A stretch of 64,000 nucleotides of DNA from Bryum argenteum. Taxonomy: Eukaryota; Streptophyta; Bryopsida; Bryales; Bryaceae. The translations under genes were made by a program, and so were the position numbers. Each line of letters begins with the position of its first letter. The first letter of the stretch is position 1. Below are positions 15,388 through 27,570 of this stretch, one piece after another. The notes under the pieces are model-generated. The model was not told the DNA's origin and did not search any database. It saw only the letters and a list, made by a program, of their open reading frames with translations. The stretch covers positions 10,868,512 through 10,932,511 of the forward strand of contig CM073330.1 of assembly GCA_037043015.1 (NCBI GenBank), read 5' to 3'.

Positions 15388-17031
15388 TGGTGTAAATTTC
15401 AGCGTTAGTCATGCAAGAAATTTATGCAAGGAATTTGTGTCGCAAATCTGTGGTGAAGGTAGCTATGCAAGCATTTTGTGTTGATTAGTATAGGAGAGGA
15501 TTGGATGTACGGTACACGGGAATCAATATTAGTTCTTTGGACCTACGGGAATCAATATTAGTTCTTTGGACCTTTCTAAAATTTGTTATGACTATTTGAA
15601 GTTGGGTTTGTAGATGTTATTCAAGCACAATAGTCTTAAATGTTTGTGGTGAGTATATTGAAAATTTCCCTTTGAAGCTATTATGTACTTGAGGCAAAGT
15701 TCACCCCGATCAATTTGGTATTGTCATTGTGGTTTGTTTTAAGCACGCTACCTTTTTGCAATGACTTTTCTTGGATTTTGAACAACAATGAATGTTTATT
15801 GCACCAAAAAAAATTATTACAAGCAATGGCTTTTATAGTGGGTGTACTTTGATTTATTGGTACGATTGAGAAACATTAACTCTGATCTACAAAATTTAAT
15901 TTATAGTAAACATGTTATCATACATAGTTTATAGAAGCAACTTGTAGCGTATAATATAGATGTATGGTTTGCAATGTAAGATTTGAAGTTTATTGTTATA
16001 ACATATGGTGTATAATGCAAGCATGTGCATTAAACAACATACCATAGTAGACAATTTTATTTGTACAGCATGGAAACACAAAAGATATACACTACCGACC
16101 AACTTTATTGATAGTGTCACGTGTCCCTCTTGCTCGACCCATTGGTAATAATTTTTGGAAAATTTAAGGCCAATATGCACTTAGCAAGTGTGGAAGTTGT
16201 GCAATAGTTGTCAGAAAGTGTAATTAAGTGGTAGTTTGCATTAACCTTTCAACGCCCTTTGCGCTTGGGTCGGGTAGCCCAAAGAATCAAATGAGAATAA
16301 TTCAAGGATATCTGCACGTTGGAGAGTATATCTGCAGCCATGCAACCTCTCCAACCAATTGGTAACATTAATTTCGATGCAACATTGTAACTTGGGCAGA
16401 AATGAGTTGAAGTGATGGCTCTCCAATCCTCTGGTTAAGCGAGAACCAGCTCTAATTGCAATTTACAATAAGCACAATCAGTAGCAATAGATGCACTATC
16501 CGCTACTGAGCAATTTGATACTACTCTCACACATAAAATGGTTTAGAGATGATGGAGAAAATGGAACCCAAATTTTGAGAAGAGGCCCGAGGGGCACTAT
16601 TGGGCGCATAAGTGTTATGAAGAGTGCAAGCAACATTTTTTTTATTTTAAATTTTTTTTTGAATTTTTTTTAAAATTATTTATTTATTTATTATTATGTA
16701 ATAATTCGGTAGAAGTTAGAGGTGGTAACAAAGGTAGTTATGGTTGAAGTGTTGTCAAAAATTCCTAGACCTGTTTATCAAGTGCAATAAATGCACAATG
16801 TACAATAAACACTACCAAGCACTACATTCAAACAACCCACAAACTACCACTTCCAAATTTTCACTTGGTGATGTGAGCCCTATTTTGGTGTTTAGAGTTT
16901 GAAATGATTGAAAAACCTCTATGGAGCAAACACATAACATGACATAAGGTAAAGGTATCCCATCACTTCCCGAACTGTGGTTTTCTTGGACCTGGAATGG
17001 TAGCAACAGGATTGGTTTCCTTGCCACAGAC
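15388..17031. other. Intergenic region without a recognisable gene
   Basis: A 29-base unit with GGGAATCAATATTAGTTC is perfectly tandemly duplicated near 15518-15575. A decayed reverse copy of repeat R1 may lie at 15560-15740. The stretch 16241-16617 starts TTAACCTTTCAACGCCC and ends GGGCGCATAAGTGTTAT, and could be a very old S-type element. A T-rich tract lies at 16627-16690. No gene supported. Confidence 0.5.
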
Positions 17032-17035
17032 TTAA

Positions 17036-18374
17036 CCCTTAACCCCTAAACGTCCCTAGTGTCGAAAAACGACATTTTGGATGAAGGGCAAAAACTTTGA
17101 AGAGCCATAACTTCTTCATCCAAACTCCGTTTTTGACAAAATCACTTGTGTTAGGTCACAAATCAAGTCTAGTTTATGTGGTAGAAATTGCAAACTCACA
17201 AAATAAAGTATGAATAAATGGCATGGATTTTCGTGAAGGCAGCTTATGTTTTTGGGTTTTCAAACATTTGGCATGTTTTACCATTGTAAGCCAATTATAT
17301 GAAATCTGAAATAGTTTTTTATGAATTTTTTTTCATAGGTTTGATATTTAGATGCATCCCAACAACTTTGTAGTTGGAAGTTTTTTGATCTAGATAACTT
17401 TGGTATTGGCTTTGCAATGATGTTTCTACGATGAAAAAAGTGAAAAAATGGATGATTTTTGAAGAGCTAGATCTCCTTCATCCACCGTTAGATTTTGACT
17501 TTATTTTTTGGAATGGATTCCAATTATAGTCTATTTTTTAGTGGTAGAAACCTTGACCCAATCGAGGATATATTGAAGAAAAGGCAAGGATTTGAGTGCG
17601 AGGGGTCTAGTTTTTGACTATTTTTCCTTTGTAAAATTTTTGGCAGTTTTCACGACTACAAGGCTACTATTTGAGCCAAGATTTTTTTTTGATGAATTTT
17701 TATGGTACAAGAGTGTCTTTGAGATGAAAATGAACAACTTTCTAGTTGCTGATTTTTTTATTGCAAATTTCATGTTGGTAGTATTTTCACTTCAAAGTGG
17801 AAATGATGGTATTTTGTAGCCAGTTCTGCGCACTAATATGTTATGATCTCGCAATCTATGAGGTCCCATGAGTCAAGTTTTGGTCCACATGCTCTACTAC
17901 AAGTCTATTACAAGTTTGTATGGTTGAGATCTGAATAGCTTATCTTTATTTTCATCTATATGACTTTTTTTGAAAATGAGTTTTTGGCTAAAATAACCCC
18001 AAGGACGTTTAGGGGTTAAACGCCCAAGAGAGCCCGAGGGGCTCGTTTCTAACAGAATCTTCCATGTAGCTCCCTCTGTAATGGACTTTTCACTTATATT
18101 TTGATGTCAAACTGGTCACCTTCTTGTGATGTATTCAAAAAGTGAAATTTTACAATTTAGATCACAATTTGTATGAGTGATTTTGTGCTTTGAAAGGATT
18201 GTGGTAGGCAGGTTGGGGTGGTACATAACCATGTAGGAGGTTGCAAGCTCATCATTGATTGGTTCACTCATGATGCCTAAGTTCAAAAAGTGCACTATTC
18301 ATGATGCCCAAGTCCAAAAGATGTTGTGATTCAATTTTGGGCTGCCCATTTCAGACCCCATGGGCGTTTAAGGG
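17036..18374 (+). mobile_element. TTAA-type S element, split by a nested L element
   Basis: Left TTAA at 17032-17035, then CCC, then a second TTAA (17039-17042) into which another element (17043-18015) has inserted; after the repeated TTAA (18016-18019) the S element resumes with ACGCCCAAGAG and runs to GGGCGTTTAAGGG at 18374. The right flank is TTAT, a one-base change from TTAA. Removing the insert and one TTAA restores the end CCCTTAAACGCCC found in the other S copies. Confidence 0.85.
17043..18015 (+). mobile_element. TTAA-type L element, 973 bp, inserted in an S element
   Basis: Perfect 13-base inverted ends CCCCTAAACGTCC / GGACGTTTAGGGG, flanked by TTAA at 17039-17042 and 18016-18019. 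The interior has no transposase-like reading frame, so it is non-autonomous. A fragment of the same type lies at about 37740-37942. The nested position gives a clean view of the target duplication. Confidence 0.88.
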
Positions 18375-18700
18375 TTATAAGGTGGATAATGTTTGAGAGC
18401 AGGTTTCAAGATTCCTTTCATGATAAAATAATTGCCACATGATGAGTACATTCTTGGAAGCAAGTTTACATACAACACCAAGATGGGGGAGACAACTATA
18501 CATCCACATAAGAAAACCAGAAAATGCCTTCACTAAAATGCATGTCACCGATTTATACTTCATTGTATGAGTTCAAAATTTTACTATACAAACTTAACTT
18601 GATTTGGGACCCCATCCATGTGATTTCGTCAAAAACAGAGCTCGAATGAAAAAGATATGGATCTGTGAAGATTTTGTCCTTCATCCAAGATGTAGTTTAA

Positions 18701-19062
18701 CCCTTAAACGCCCAAGCAAGCCCGAGGGGCTTGATTCCAACATAATCTTCCATGTAGCTCTCACTATGCTCATCTTTTCACTTATATTTTGATGTCAAAC
18801 TGGTCACCTCCTTATGATGCATCCAAAAAGTGAAATTTTACAATTCAGATCACAATTTGTATGAGTGATTTTGTGCTTTGAAAGGATTGTGGTAGGTAGG
18901 TTGGGGTTGTACATAACCTTGTAGGAGGTTGCAAGCTCATCATTGATTGGTCCATTCATGATGCCCAAGTTCAAAATGTGCACTATTCATGATGCCCAAG
19001 TCCAAAAGATGTTGTGATCCAATTTTGGGCTGCCCGTTTTAGACCCCATGGGCGTTTAAGGG
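18701..19062 (+). mobile_element. TTAA-type S element, 362 bp, best-preserved copy
   Basis: Flanked by perfect TTAA at 18697-18700 and 19063-19066. Ends are a perfect 14-base inverted repeat, CCCTTAAACGCCCA. Same length as the copy at 25555-25916. The interior carries GTCAAACTGGTCACCT, GTAGGAGGTTGCAAGCTCAT and GATGCCCAAGTTCAAAA, all shared with the other copies. Confidence 0.88.
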
Positions 19063-19066
19063 TTAA

Positions 19067-19634
19067 GCACATTGGCAACTATTAGGGGTAAGCCATGACT
19101 ATATTTGGATATCAAAGTAGTGTGATTTCAGTAGAATGGTGTGTTTTTTAAAATGTGGATGTCGGTTGAATCACATTGTAATCTTCATACATCTAGTGAA
19201 GAAACCATGGGAATATATGGGATGTGCACAACAATAAGGTAGTCGTCTTTCAAATAAGCACCTAGTTTACTATAATCTCAAGTGGTAAGAAATGATGATA
19301 TTGTACAAAAAATACAATCTCTTCACATTTTATTCACACAAAGCCAAAGTCCACATTTTGGGTTAGCTTATTCAATTTTCTACAATCATATGTCACTATA
19401 AAGGGACCTATGTCACATGATTCACAACATCTCCTACTTTGAGGGCATCATAGATGACAGCCCCCTTTCTTACAGCTAGATGTTAAAATGATTGTAATAC
19501 TTTCACTGCTCGGATATAAAGATAAGAATATTTTGTACAATAGTAATATACACCACCGCTTGGAACCCTCTCAAAACTAACTCTAAATCCTAACAATATT
19601 GTATAGTACTCTGCCTCACTACTTTCTCTTCTTC
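19067..19634. other. 3' flank of GDSL B
   Basis: Diverged counterpart of the 3' flanks of GDSL A (8700-9252) and GDSL C (27060-27570); for example GAAACCATGGGAATATATGG near 19200. The S element just before it occupies the place where a beta-glucosidase remnant would be expected. No gene seen. Confidence 0.6.
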
Positions 19635-22600
19635 TCATTGTTTTTGGTGCCCACACATTTCTTTGATGGAAAGTGGAGGTGTCATATACTCACCCTTTAC
19701 TAATGCTTGGGCGATATGGAAGTTAAATGCATCCGTAGTATGCATTGCATCCCACATCATGTATTCCGATCGATTCTCACATACAGTAGAATTTTGCCAC
19801 TCTCCATCCACAATCCCTGCGCGTCCACATTTTACTACTTCATTCCAATTGTACTCTCCACCACCATAGCCACAACATGATTTGCGGATAGTCTTTATTC
19901 CTGTAAAAAGAGAGGAAAATTGAACAATATCAATAGAAAATAGATTCTCCTAAAGCTTGGATAAGAGATAAGAGCTTCATATGTTGTATGGTCCATTGAA
20001 TTTGTGATAAAAAGATAAATAAACTTCAAATTGGACGCACGACAAGATTTCGAAACAACCTAAGTTCTAGAATTGGTATTCCCATAGATGCATTCAGACT
20101 AGGTGTTTCCCTGATTCCATGATTAAAAATCTAATTAGTTAAACTTAGATGCGATAATTTTAAGACTATCAGTACAATTGTCATCACACAAATGACTATT
20201 GAAAGATATGTATGGCTAACATCACGAGAATACTCCACAAAGTTACACTTTTCCAGATTGTAAAGATATGTTTTAAAAAGAATGGACTCACCATATTTGG
20301 ATGGATTTCGAATGCCATCCATGATCATCTCACGAACATGGAATAGAACAATATTTGCCCCAACTAGCTCAACCTCCAAAGCACGAAGTAATTCTCCCAA
20401 ATGAGTGTTATGATAATTATTGTCAATTGCTCTTTGAGCAATACAACCATCTTCATTTAGTTCCTCTTTTGTAGTCTTCCCAAGTTCAGTAGGATAACAT
20501 TCTGTGGGAAGAGATTCCAACACCAAAAATGTCCTTGCTCCTTCATTATAAAGTTCCTGGCAAAAATAAATACCAAACAACATAAGATACCTCACATAAT
20601 TCAATATTACACAAGTTACAAACATAAAATCATGGAGAATCAATTCACTTCATCATGATTCTTTTCCTTCACCTAAATACGAGTTCCTCCAATAACAACA
20701 TCCTCTACTTACATGCAAATCTTGGTTCATGATATAGTTGGCCTTATACATATTAGTCTTAACAATGTCACTACAACTTGCAACATCATTCAAAAATCAC
20801 TCTAAGTTCCACATCAAAGAGCCCCACTTTTGCTCTCATCACTTCAAAAAACTAAAGTTATTCTTGACTTCACTATACCTTGTTGCTACTTTCAAGCACT
20901 TTCTCAACAAATATGACTTTTTTTACCAAAACAATGTGTATCATACTTTACAATAATTATTACTTAATCCACGATACATACCCGAATTGCGTAAGCAATG
21001 TTGCTTAGCACCAATTGACTCATGGCTGCAAATGTGTCATGAGTAGTATTAGTTAAATCATTGTTGCCTGTCTCAAGGATGTACACTCCATTTGGAAATC
21101 CCCGTGGTGATGGTAGAAGCTCATGCACATCTGTAAACACACAAACATACATTCAATGGTTCAAAAATATTGAAAAGAAAAACTATATAGTAAACATGTA
21201 GATAGTCAAATTTGTAATATCGTGACCGATAGAAATGAGAGATCCAACATTCACCATACAAGTAACAGAATAAACATTTTTAAGTATGAAAGAGAAGAAA
21301 AGAAATAGAATAGGACTTACTTTTTTTCTTCTTTTGATACATAGAAAGAGTTTGGCGCCGGAAGACACGAAATTGGTCAACTTGGATGGAAAGTGAGAAG
21401 AGGCCCATATTATCAGAGCCATCTCCCTTAATGGATGAATTGCATGCTTTGGATCCTGATGAGGCAAAGTTCACTCCATGTCGAAAATCCGCACCCACTG
21501 TCTTCAAGTACGGATCTATATGACCGTAGCCTAATAACTCTGCTGCCATACACAAACACATCCCATTAGCTTTCTATACATCTCCTTTCAAACAAAATAT
21601 TCTTAAACTTGGTCACCCAATATTGAGGTTTCAGAACCAATGACAGAAGAATATCAACCAAAAACATGACATAAAATCTAGGAGTACTAGATCTAAAACA
21701 TCTATGAGAATCTCAAATTCACCACACTACAAGATTCACAATATCTATGTTCAACACTCTCAACAGGAACTTCATATCATGGTTACCAGAGTACAAGTAT
21801 ACATAGATTCTCATACTTTCATATTCCAAACCTCAAACTATACATACTTGTACTCAGAAATACAGACAATCAAAGGATTTCAGAAACATTCAAAGATCGA
21901 AGATCATATTTACATAGAACCATATTTCCTTGTACACTCCGTAACAATGCTTGAAATGTGCTTCCAACACGAATTAAAAATGACTTGAGCTTGTTATTTT
22001 ACATGATAAGGTACTGATTTGCAACAAGTTGACGTAGTTGCATAGGTCAACATACTAGACACTGTCTTTTCAAAAGAAAGGACAATCTCAAAAGAAGAAC
22101 CAAATGGTAAAAAATTAGAACAGTGACAACAGGAAGTACCACGTTCGAAAAGTGATGTGTACTCTCAGTTTCAAGAAGAAAACAAAATGTACTTTTTTAT
22201 CCTAGCAATGGAATCTACTTTCATTTGAGTAAAATTGAAAAACAACAGAAAACATAAAAGGTACTGGAAAAAAGTATGTGATTCTTTCACTCAATACCAT
22301 ACTTGCAGAAAATAATCCTATTTTTAGGTGTCGAAAAATCTAGAATTTTCTAAAGAATACGAGACATATTTGCACAGAAAGAAAACTGGAATCGCAACAA
22401 AAATAGGTAAATCAAATTTAGAAACACAGAATTAGTTAATTTGCCATTGCCAAAAATGGCCATGCAGGAACGGTAATACAACCAGATTTGATTCTCCATC
22501 CAGGAGGTGACTGTTTTCTATGTTTGAGTTTCCTGCGATTTGTTCCCTTCTCTTGGTATTATTATTGTATGAGAAATCTTAATATTGTATAAGAAAATTA

Positions 22601-23316
22601 GTGAAGAAGAAAGCGATTATGTTTCAAAAACAAGAAAAGGGAAAGAAAAAGAGAGTGAACTGCACAAGCAGTAGAGAGCGACTCTTCAATCTCATTTGAA
22701 AATAATAATGAAAGTGACTGCTATTGAAAGTGACTGCTCCTCCATTCAAAATCAATACTTTTCCCTGCTTTTTAGACTCGAAGTGAGGATTTTTCAAAAA
22801 GACGAAAAAGGAAATGATTGATCAACTCGATTCAACCACTCACAAGTGCAACTCTTTAGTCTCATTTCAAGAGAAAATCTGCCACTGTAAGAAGCTAATG
22901 CTACACTCCATCTGAACCCATTTTACTATCAAACTGTGAAGAAATGAATGGAAGTATCTCTTAAATCAACATTGGAAGTAACCATGTCTACACTTCATTC
23001 ACTCTCCAAAATTTGAAAAATCCAAAATGTTCGGTAACAAGAACGAGGCGAGGGGTGATTCCTTACAGACGTGATCGATGATGAGGCGACCGTTGGACAT
23101 GCGACCAGAGGGGCCGGCGGGGAAATCTATGCCATAAGGCAGATTCTCCGAGAACGATCGGAACGGCATGGCGGCCGAATTCTCGCCCACGTCCATGTAC
23201 GAAGCTCCGAAGATGAAGAGCGGCGGAGCTTCACACCCGCCATCGCTGTTCAAATCTCTGGCTCCCACACTCGCCGCCATTACCACCACCACCATCACCA
23301 GCGGAGTAAAATCCAT
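19635..23316 (-). CDS. GDSL esterase/lipase, paralog B
   Basis: Five exons: 23067-23316, 21321-21542, 20982-21130, 20292-20556, 19635-19900; phases agree and give 383 residues. The start at 23316 opens a signal peptide (MDFTPLVMVV through SVGA). Block I is FGASYMDVG with nucleophile Ser39 and Ala in place of the usual Asp; blocks II (VNFASSGS), III (ETGNND) and V (WDAMHTT) are intact. The last exon ends GHQKQ as in paralog A apart from one residue. Exon borders coincide with those of A and C. A TATA-like box lies 120 bases upstream of the start. Intron 1 lacks both the A-specific transposon and a stretch around 13085-13260 that A and C share (C: 29880-30070). No break seen; probably functional. 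Confidence 0.92.
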
Positions 23317-23435
23317 CTTGCACCACCTGCACACACTATCTCTCAATTTAGAAACACAGAAACAAGAACTCCATGCCTGCAGGCAGTTTCAGCACTTGCA
23401 TGAATAGAGTGACTAAAGTTCCACTAATTCTAGGT

Positions 23436-23445
23436 CTTTTTATAG
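23436..23445 (-). promoter_or_regulatory. TATA-like box of GDSL B
   Basis: CTATAAAAAG on the minus strand, 120 bases before the start codon. The same box sits at the same distance in GDSL C (30615-30624), within a conserved stretch reading TCTATAAAAAGACCTAGAA. Missing from GDSL A. Confidence 0.6.
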
Positions 23446-25554
23446 ATTAGCGTGCATTGAGTGTCTCAAAATCAGCCATCACACACCTTTCTTGGCAGAG
23501 GAAAAGCTCGAAGCCTCCTTAGATTGATTTGAGTGTCACAGGAGACGGAAGAACCTAGGGGGTAGAATGTAGAAGCCGGCGACCTCCTGCCATTGCCTGA
23601 GCAATCATCGGGTGACCCTGCAGCGTCCGATGGATGAATGCGACCACCTTGGATGAGGATGAAAAATCCCTGGATGGCGGGGAACGAAGCAATGAACGGG
23701 GAGTACCGGCATTTCATTACAATTGGACTTGAGAATTTTCGAATGGAGTTTCAAGGTTTAGGGTTTTTGCCGGTTAAAATTCTTGAAAAACACCCCAATA
23801 TCATAGGGTTATCACATGAGTACCACCCACGTATAAAACATGTATCAATTAGAATTAGTAGTTGACTATGATTGTTCCAATTCCCCCTTGTCTGGTGGCC
23901 ATCGAGATGTTAGCATTACGAACGGACACTTCATTCACATCGGCCCCTTAGAAAGGGACTGGAGTTTCGGTCTATCTAGATGATCATGTAAAATGAAGGA
24001 TATCAACCGGATGACCTCTGAAAACTTTTCGGGTTGTGGTACGGAGACTGGAGGTATTGACACCATTGGAGCAAGATTAACTGGAGTGAACAGCGGAGTT
24101 GAGTACCGTATCAAAAGCTATAGTAGAACAATCAATAATGGGGCATTTCCAATAATGAGGCTCTAGTAATTTGGACGTTGAGGTATATATAATAGTTTAA
24201 CTATGCAACAATATCATACTGACTTGATGCAAACATCAAAGGGTATCACTTTAGAGCACCAGTTTAGGAACACCTATATTTCCAACTTCAGAAAATTATT
24301 ATGTCTCATTGTAAAAGAGTCCAAGAAATGATGATTCAACTTCCTTTAGCTTTCTACTAATTTTCTCCATGCACAAAAATTGCTTGCACTGGTAACATCC
24401 CTATGGATTTTTTGTGTTGGAGATTGCCCCATTAATGGCCACCTTACTATAGGTATCGATTGCTCCAATTAGAATCACATTAGAGGGTTAAATGGGTTTT
24501 TGTAGTTTCTAGTAGTCTAGATATAGGGCTTTAAACCATACATTTGGTAGAAAATTTATTGGGTGCACCTTGTATTGCAAACTGTATGTGCTAAAATTGG
24601 AACGGCATGTTGCTATTTGGATCATGAAATTATAAAAAGTGATTGATCGTTTTGTGAAAATAGACTAAATATCGCAAGCGTTCCATATTATAACCACATC
24701 AAGACTCGCTAATAATAATACTACCGAGTACAACAAAGTTGACAATCATTTCTTCTAAAGTATTAATCTTTGTGTTATTTGATTTAGGGCAAAAGTAAAA
24801 AAAGTACTAGATCCAATACATGCTCTACACCTCCAAAAACTCATTCTCCTTCTACTCGCCTACTACGATTATATTTTCATTTACAAAATTTACTTTCAAC
24901 TACCTCCACTGTTTTTTTACACCTTCAATTCATTCCACATTTGTGTATTAATTATTAACACATAATTATCTCCACAAAAATTATACCAATTTTTAGTGAT
25001 ATGATTATCATCAATGTTATCATGTATTGAGCTACCATTTAACTAGGCTGGGTAACCCAACAATACATTAAAGTAAGTGCTTGCTTAAGCCCTAAAGGTC
25101 CATAAAACTGTGCATATGGCAAGAAAATGAGCAAAGAGTAAGTTTGCGTTACCGAAGCAAAAATCATTGAACTCAAGGGTCTTGGTAAGACAAAGTTCCT
25201 CTATCATGAAAAGACTTAAGAACAACTTGATTGAATAAGATGTTTGTCTCTCATATTTCTCAAATGACTCTTAAGATCTCATGCTTTCTTCAAGTAGGTC
25301 TCTAAAGAACCTCCTTCAAACATCTCCAATGTCAAAAGCGTAACATCAATGTCAAGATTTGAGATTGATTTCCGGAAACAAATTGTGCCTCCTATTTGTT
25401 CCAAGCCTATTTGTTCCAAGCCTATTTGTTCCAACCCTTGCTAGGATAAGAGTAATCTACAATAAGGCTAATCAAGTCATTAGCCACCGAGGTAAGAATA
25501 AGACGACAAACAATTATAGCCTTGCATGTTTCTCGTTGCAGTGCTTGTCTTTAA

Positions 25555-25916
25555 CCCTTAAAAGCCCACGGGGTCTGAAATGGGCAGCCCAAAATTGAAT
25601 CACAGCATCTTTTGGACTTGGGCATCATGAATAGTGCACTTTTTGAACTTGGGCATCATAAGTGAACCAATCAATGATGAGCTTGCAACCTCCTACTAGG
25701 TTATGTACAACCCCAACTTACCTACCACAATCCTTTCAAACTACAAAATCACTCATACAGATTGTGATTTAAACTATAAAATTTCACTTCTTGAATACAT
25801 CACAAGAAGGTGACCAGTTTGACATCAAAATATAAATGAAAAGTTCATTACAGTGAGAGCTAGAGAGAAGATTCTGTTGGAAAAGAGCCCCTCGGGCTCT
25901 CTTGGGCGTTTAAGGG
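25555..25916 (-). mobile_element. TTAA-type S element, 362 bp, reverse orientation
   Basis: Flanked by TTAA at 25551-25554 and 25917-25920. Ends CCCTTAAAAGCCC and, reversed, CCCTTAAACGCCC. Same length as the copy at 18701-19062 and clearly alignable in reverse complement over its whole length. Confidence 0.87.
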
Positions 25917-26783
25917 TTAATGGTCACATGGAACGCAATAGGAGTCTGTTTTGTTTCTATTATGAACCAGAGACGCTCTACTTTTATTACGAATACTACA
26001 GACTGAGTCTTCAGGCTCCACACATAACAGTTTTCGAAGCCTTGCAACTTTTCTCCTTTGTGATTGAGTATTCTGCCATTTTGTATGCTCTCTCTATCTA
26101 CAACGGCAGACTCTTTCGATGGCTCACTCACTCTCTGGCACAAGTGGCAGCTTGATTCGTTGTCTAAAGGTATGGCAACTTGGTTCGCTGTTATAAAGTT
26201 GTGTGAGGATATATGAAGGTCACGTTATTCCTGCTTGCGGAAAACAGACAGAAAGCATTAACACGAAAGCAAGCACAACCCTCGTCGAGCATGTGTTCGG
26301 TAGAGTCAATCAATTCAAGTTACTATATTGTATTCTTTTTCGTCAGCGGGAGTGCCTTGTGAACCTTCCATCACCTCTGACTCGATCGCAGTTGATAGAC
26401 TCATTATCGATCAATCGGTAACTGTTTCAAAGTAAAGAATATTCGAATGAAAATGTTTTATCACCTTGTAATTGTCTGATCACAGGTCTTTCGTCGATGA
26501 TCGGCAAGCAAGAGATCGATCTGAGCACTGTTGCGGATCCAGGGAGCGAAATCCAGTTGTGATCCTTCGTCCAGGGCATGGACTCATGGAGACTGACTTA
26601 AGCAATCAGGGCTATCAATGCACCTACCGACTTTAGTTACATTCTTTAATAGTATTGTGGTTTTGGACTTTAGGTGACTTCGGTAACCTGCTCAATAATG
26701 GTGGTAGTTTTGTGGGAAAGTCAGTCATGCGAGAAACTCGTGTGGCAAAATTTTGTGACCTTTCTTGAGTGCTAATATGTTAA

Positions 26784-26846
26784 CCCTTAAGCATGCCCCT
26801 CGGGCTTGCTTTCACTGTATTTTCAGAGGGGTTGGGCGTTTAAGGG
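26784..26846 (+). mobile_element. Miniature 63-bp TTAA element
   Basis: Flanked by TTAA at 26780-26783 and 26847-26850. Starts CCCTTAAGCATGCCCCTCGG and ends GGGCGTTTAAGGG, so it looks like an S element with almost all of the interior deleted. The beta-glucosidase remnant begins directly after its right TTAA. Confidence 0.65.
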
Positions 26847-26850
26847 TTAA

Positions 26851-26985
26851 GTTGTATCCGACTGGTGTATGTAGAGTACAAAAATGAGCAGATATCTCAA
26901 GGCATTTGTCTTGCTTTGCGGTATGCAAAATTTCTTCAATAAGATGCCAAGGCCAAGTAGGTAAGCCAACACGTGATGATTCACA
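26851..26985 (+). pseudogene. Remnant of a GH1 beta-glucosidase last exon
   Basis: Closely matches 8125-8235 of the intact beta-glucosidase: ACTGGTGTATGTAGA, TACAAAAATGAGCAG, ATATCTCAAGGC and GGTATGCA recur in order. Five bases are missing after GAGCAG, which shifts the frame, and a stop follows (TTTCTTCAATAA). The upstream exons are gone; the remnant begins abruptly at the TTAA of a miniature element. It sits tail to tail with GDSL C, just as the intact gene does with GDSL A. Confidence 0.82.
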
Positions 26986-27570
26986 TCGTTCAATACATAA
27001 TTTCTTCCCAATTCCACTATCCTGTATATTTGTCCATGTCAATCATTGCTTATAAATTCGTCCGTTAGATGATTGATTTCCTTAAACTGAAGTAAAATGG
27101 TGTATTTCCAAAAATAAGGAAATAGGTTGAACAAGTTTTATACATCCAATGAAGAAACCATGAGAGTATATGTTTTGGACAAAATACTAAGGTAAGGTAG
27201 TCATCCATCATATACTATCCCCATATTTTATCATCTCAAGGATTTAAGATGATGATATTGTACACTACAATAAGTTTTAAAAAACCTCACATTTTGGTAA
27301 CAAGAAACCAAATGTCCACATATGAAGCTTCGTCAATTTTCTACATACATATGTCACTATGAAAGGATCTATGTGACATGTTTCACAACATCTCCTACTT
27401 TGAGAGTATCCTAGATGACAACGCCCTAAGTTATTACAACTGGGTGTTGATCACTATTGGAATCTCAAAAAAACAACCTTTCGGATAGTAGTGGTATAGT
27501 TACACTACTGCTGGCAACTCTCACAAAACTAACTCTAAACCCTAACATCATCGTACACTACTCTACCTCA

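Larger units (their letters stand above)
23317..27570. other. Spacer between GDSL B and GDSL C units, with insertions
   Basis: Proximal B promoter similarity to C runs to about 23560, then unrelated DNA follows to about 26090, where the shared upstream block resumes (to about 26600). Within the inserted 2.5 kb are a copy of repeat R1 (about 24120-24460), a 15-base unit TTTGTTCCAAGCCTA repeated three times (25395-25437), and an S element (25555-25916). Then come a tiny TTAA element (26784-26846), a beta-glucosidase exon remnant, and the 3' flank of GDSL C. No intact gene found. Confidence 0.55.

Noticed and set aside
16241..16617. Possible very old S-type TTAA element
   Set aside because: Only the eroded ends resemble the family; the interior does not align convincingly by eye.
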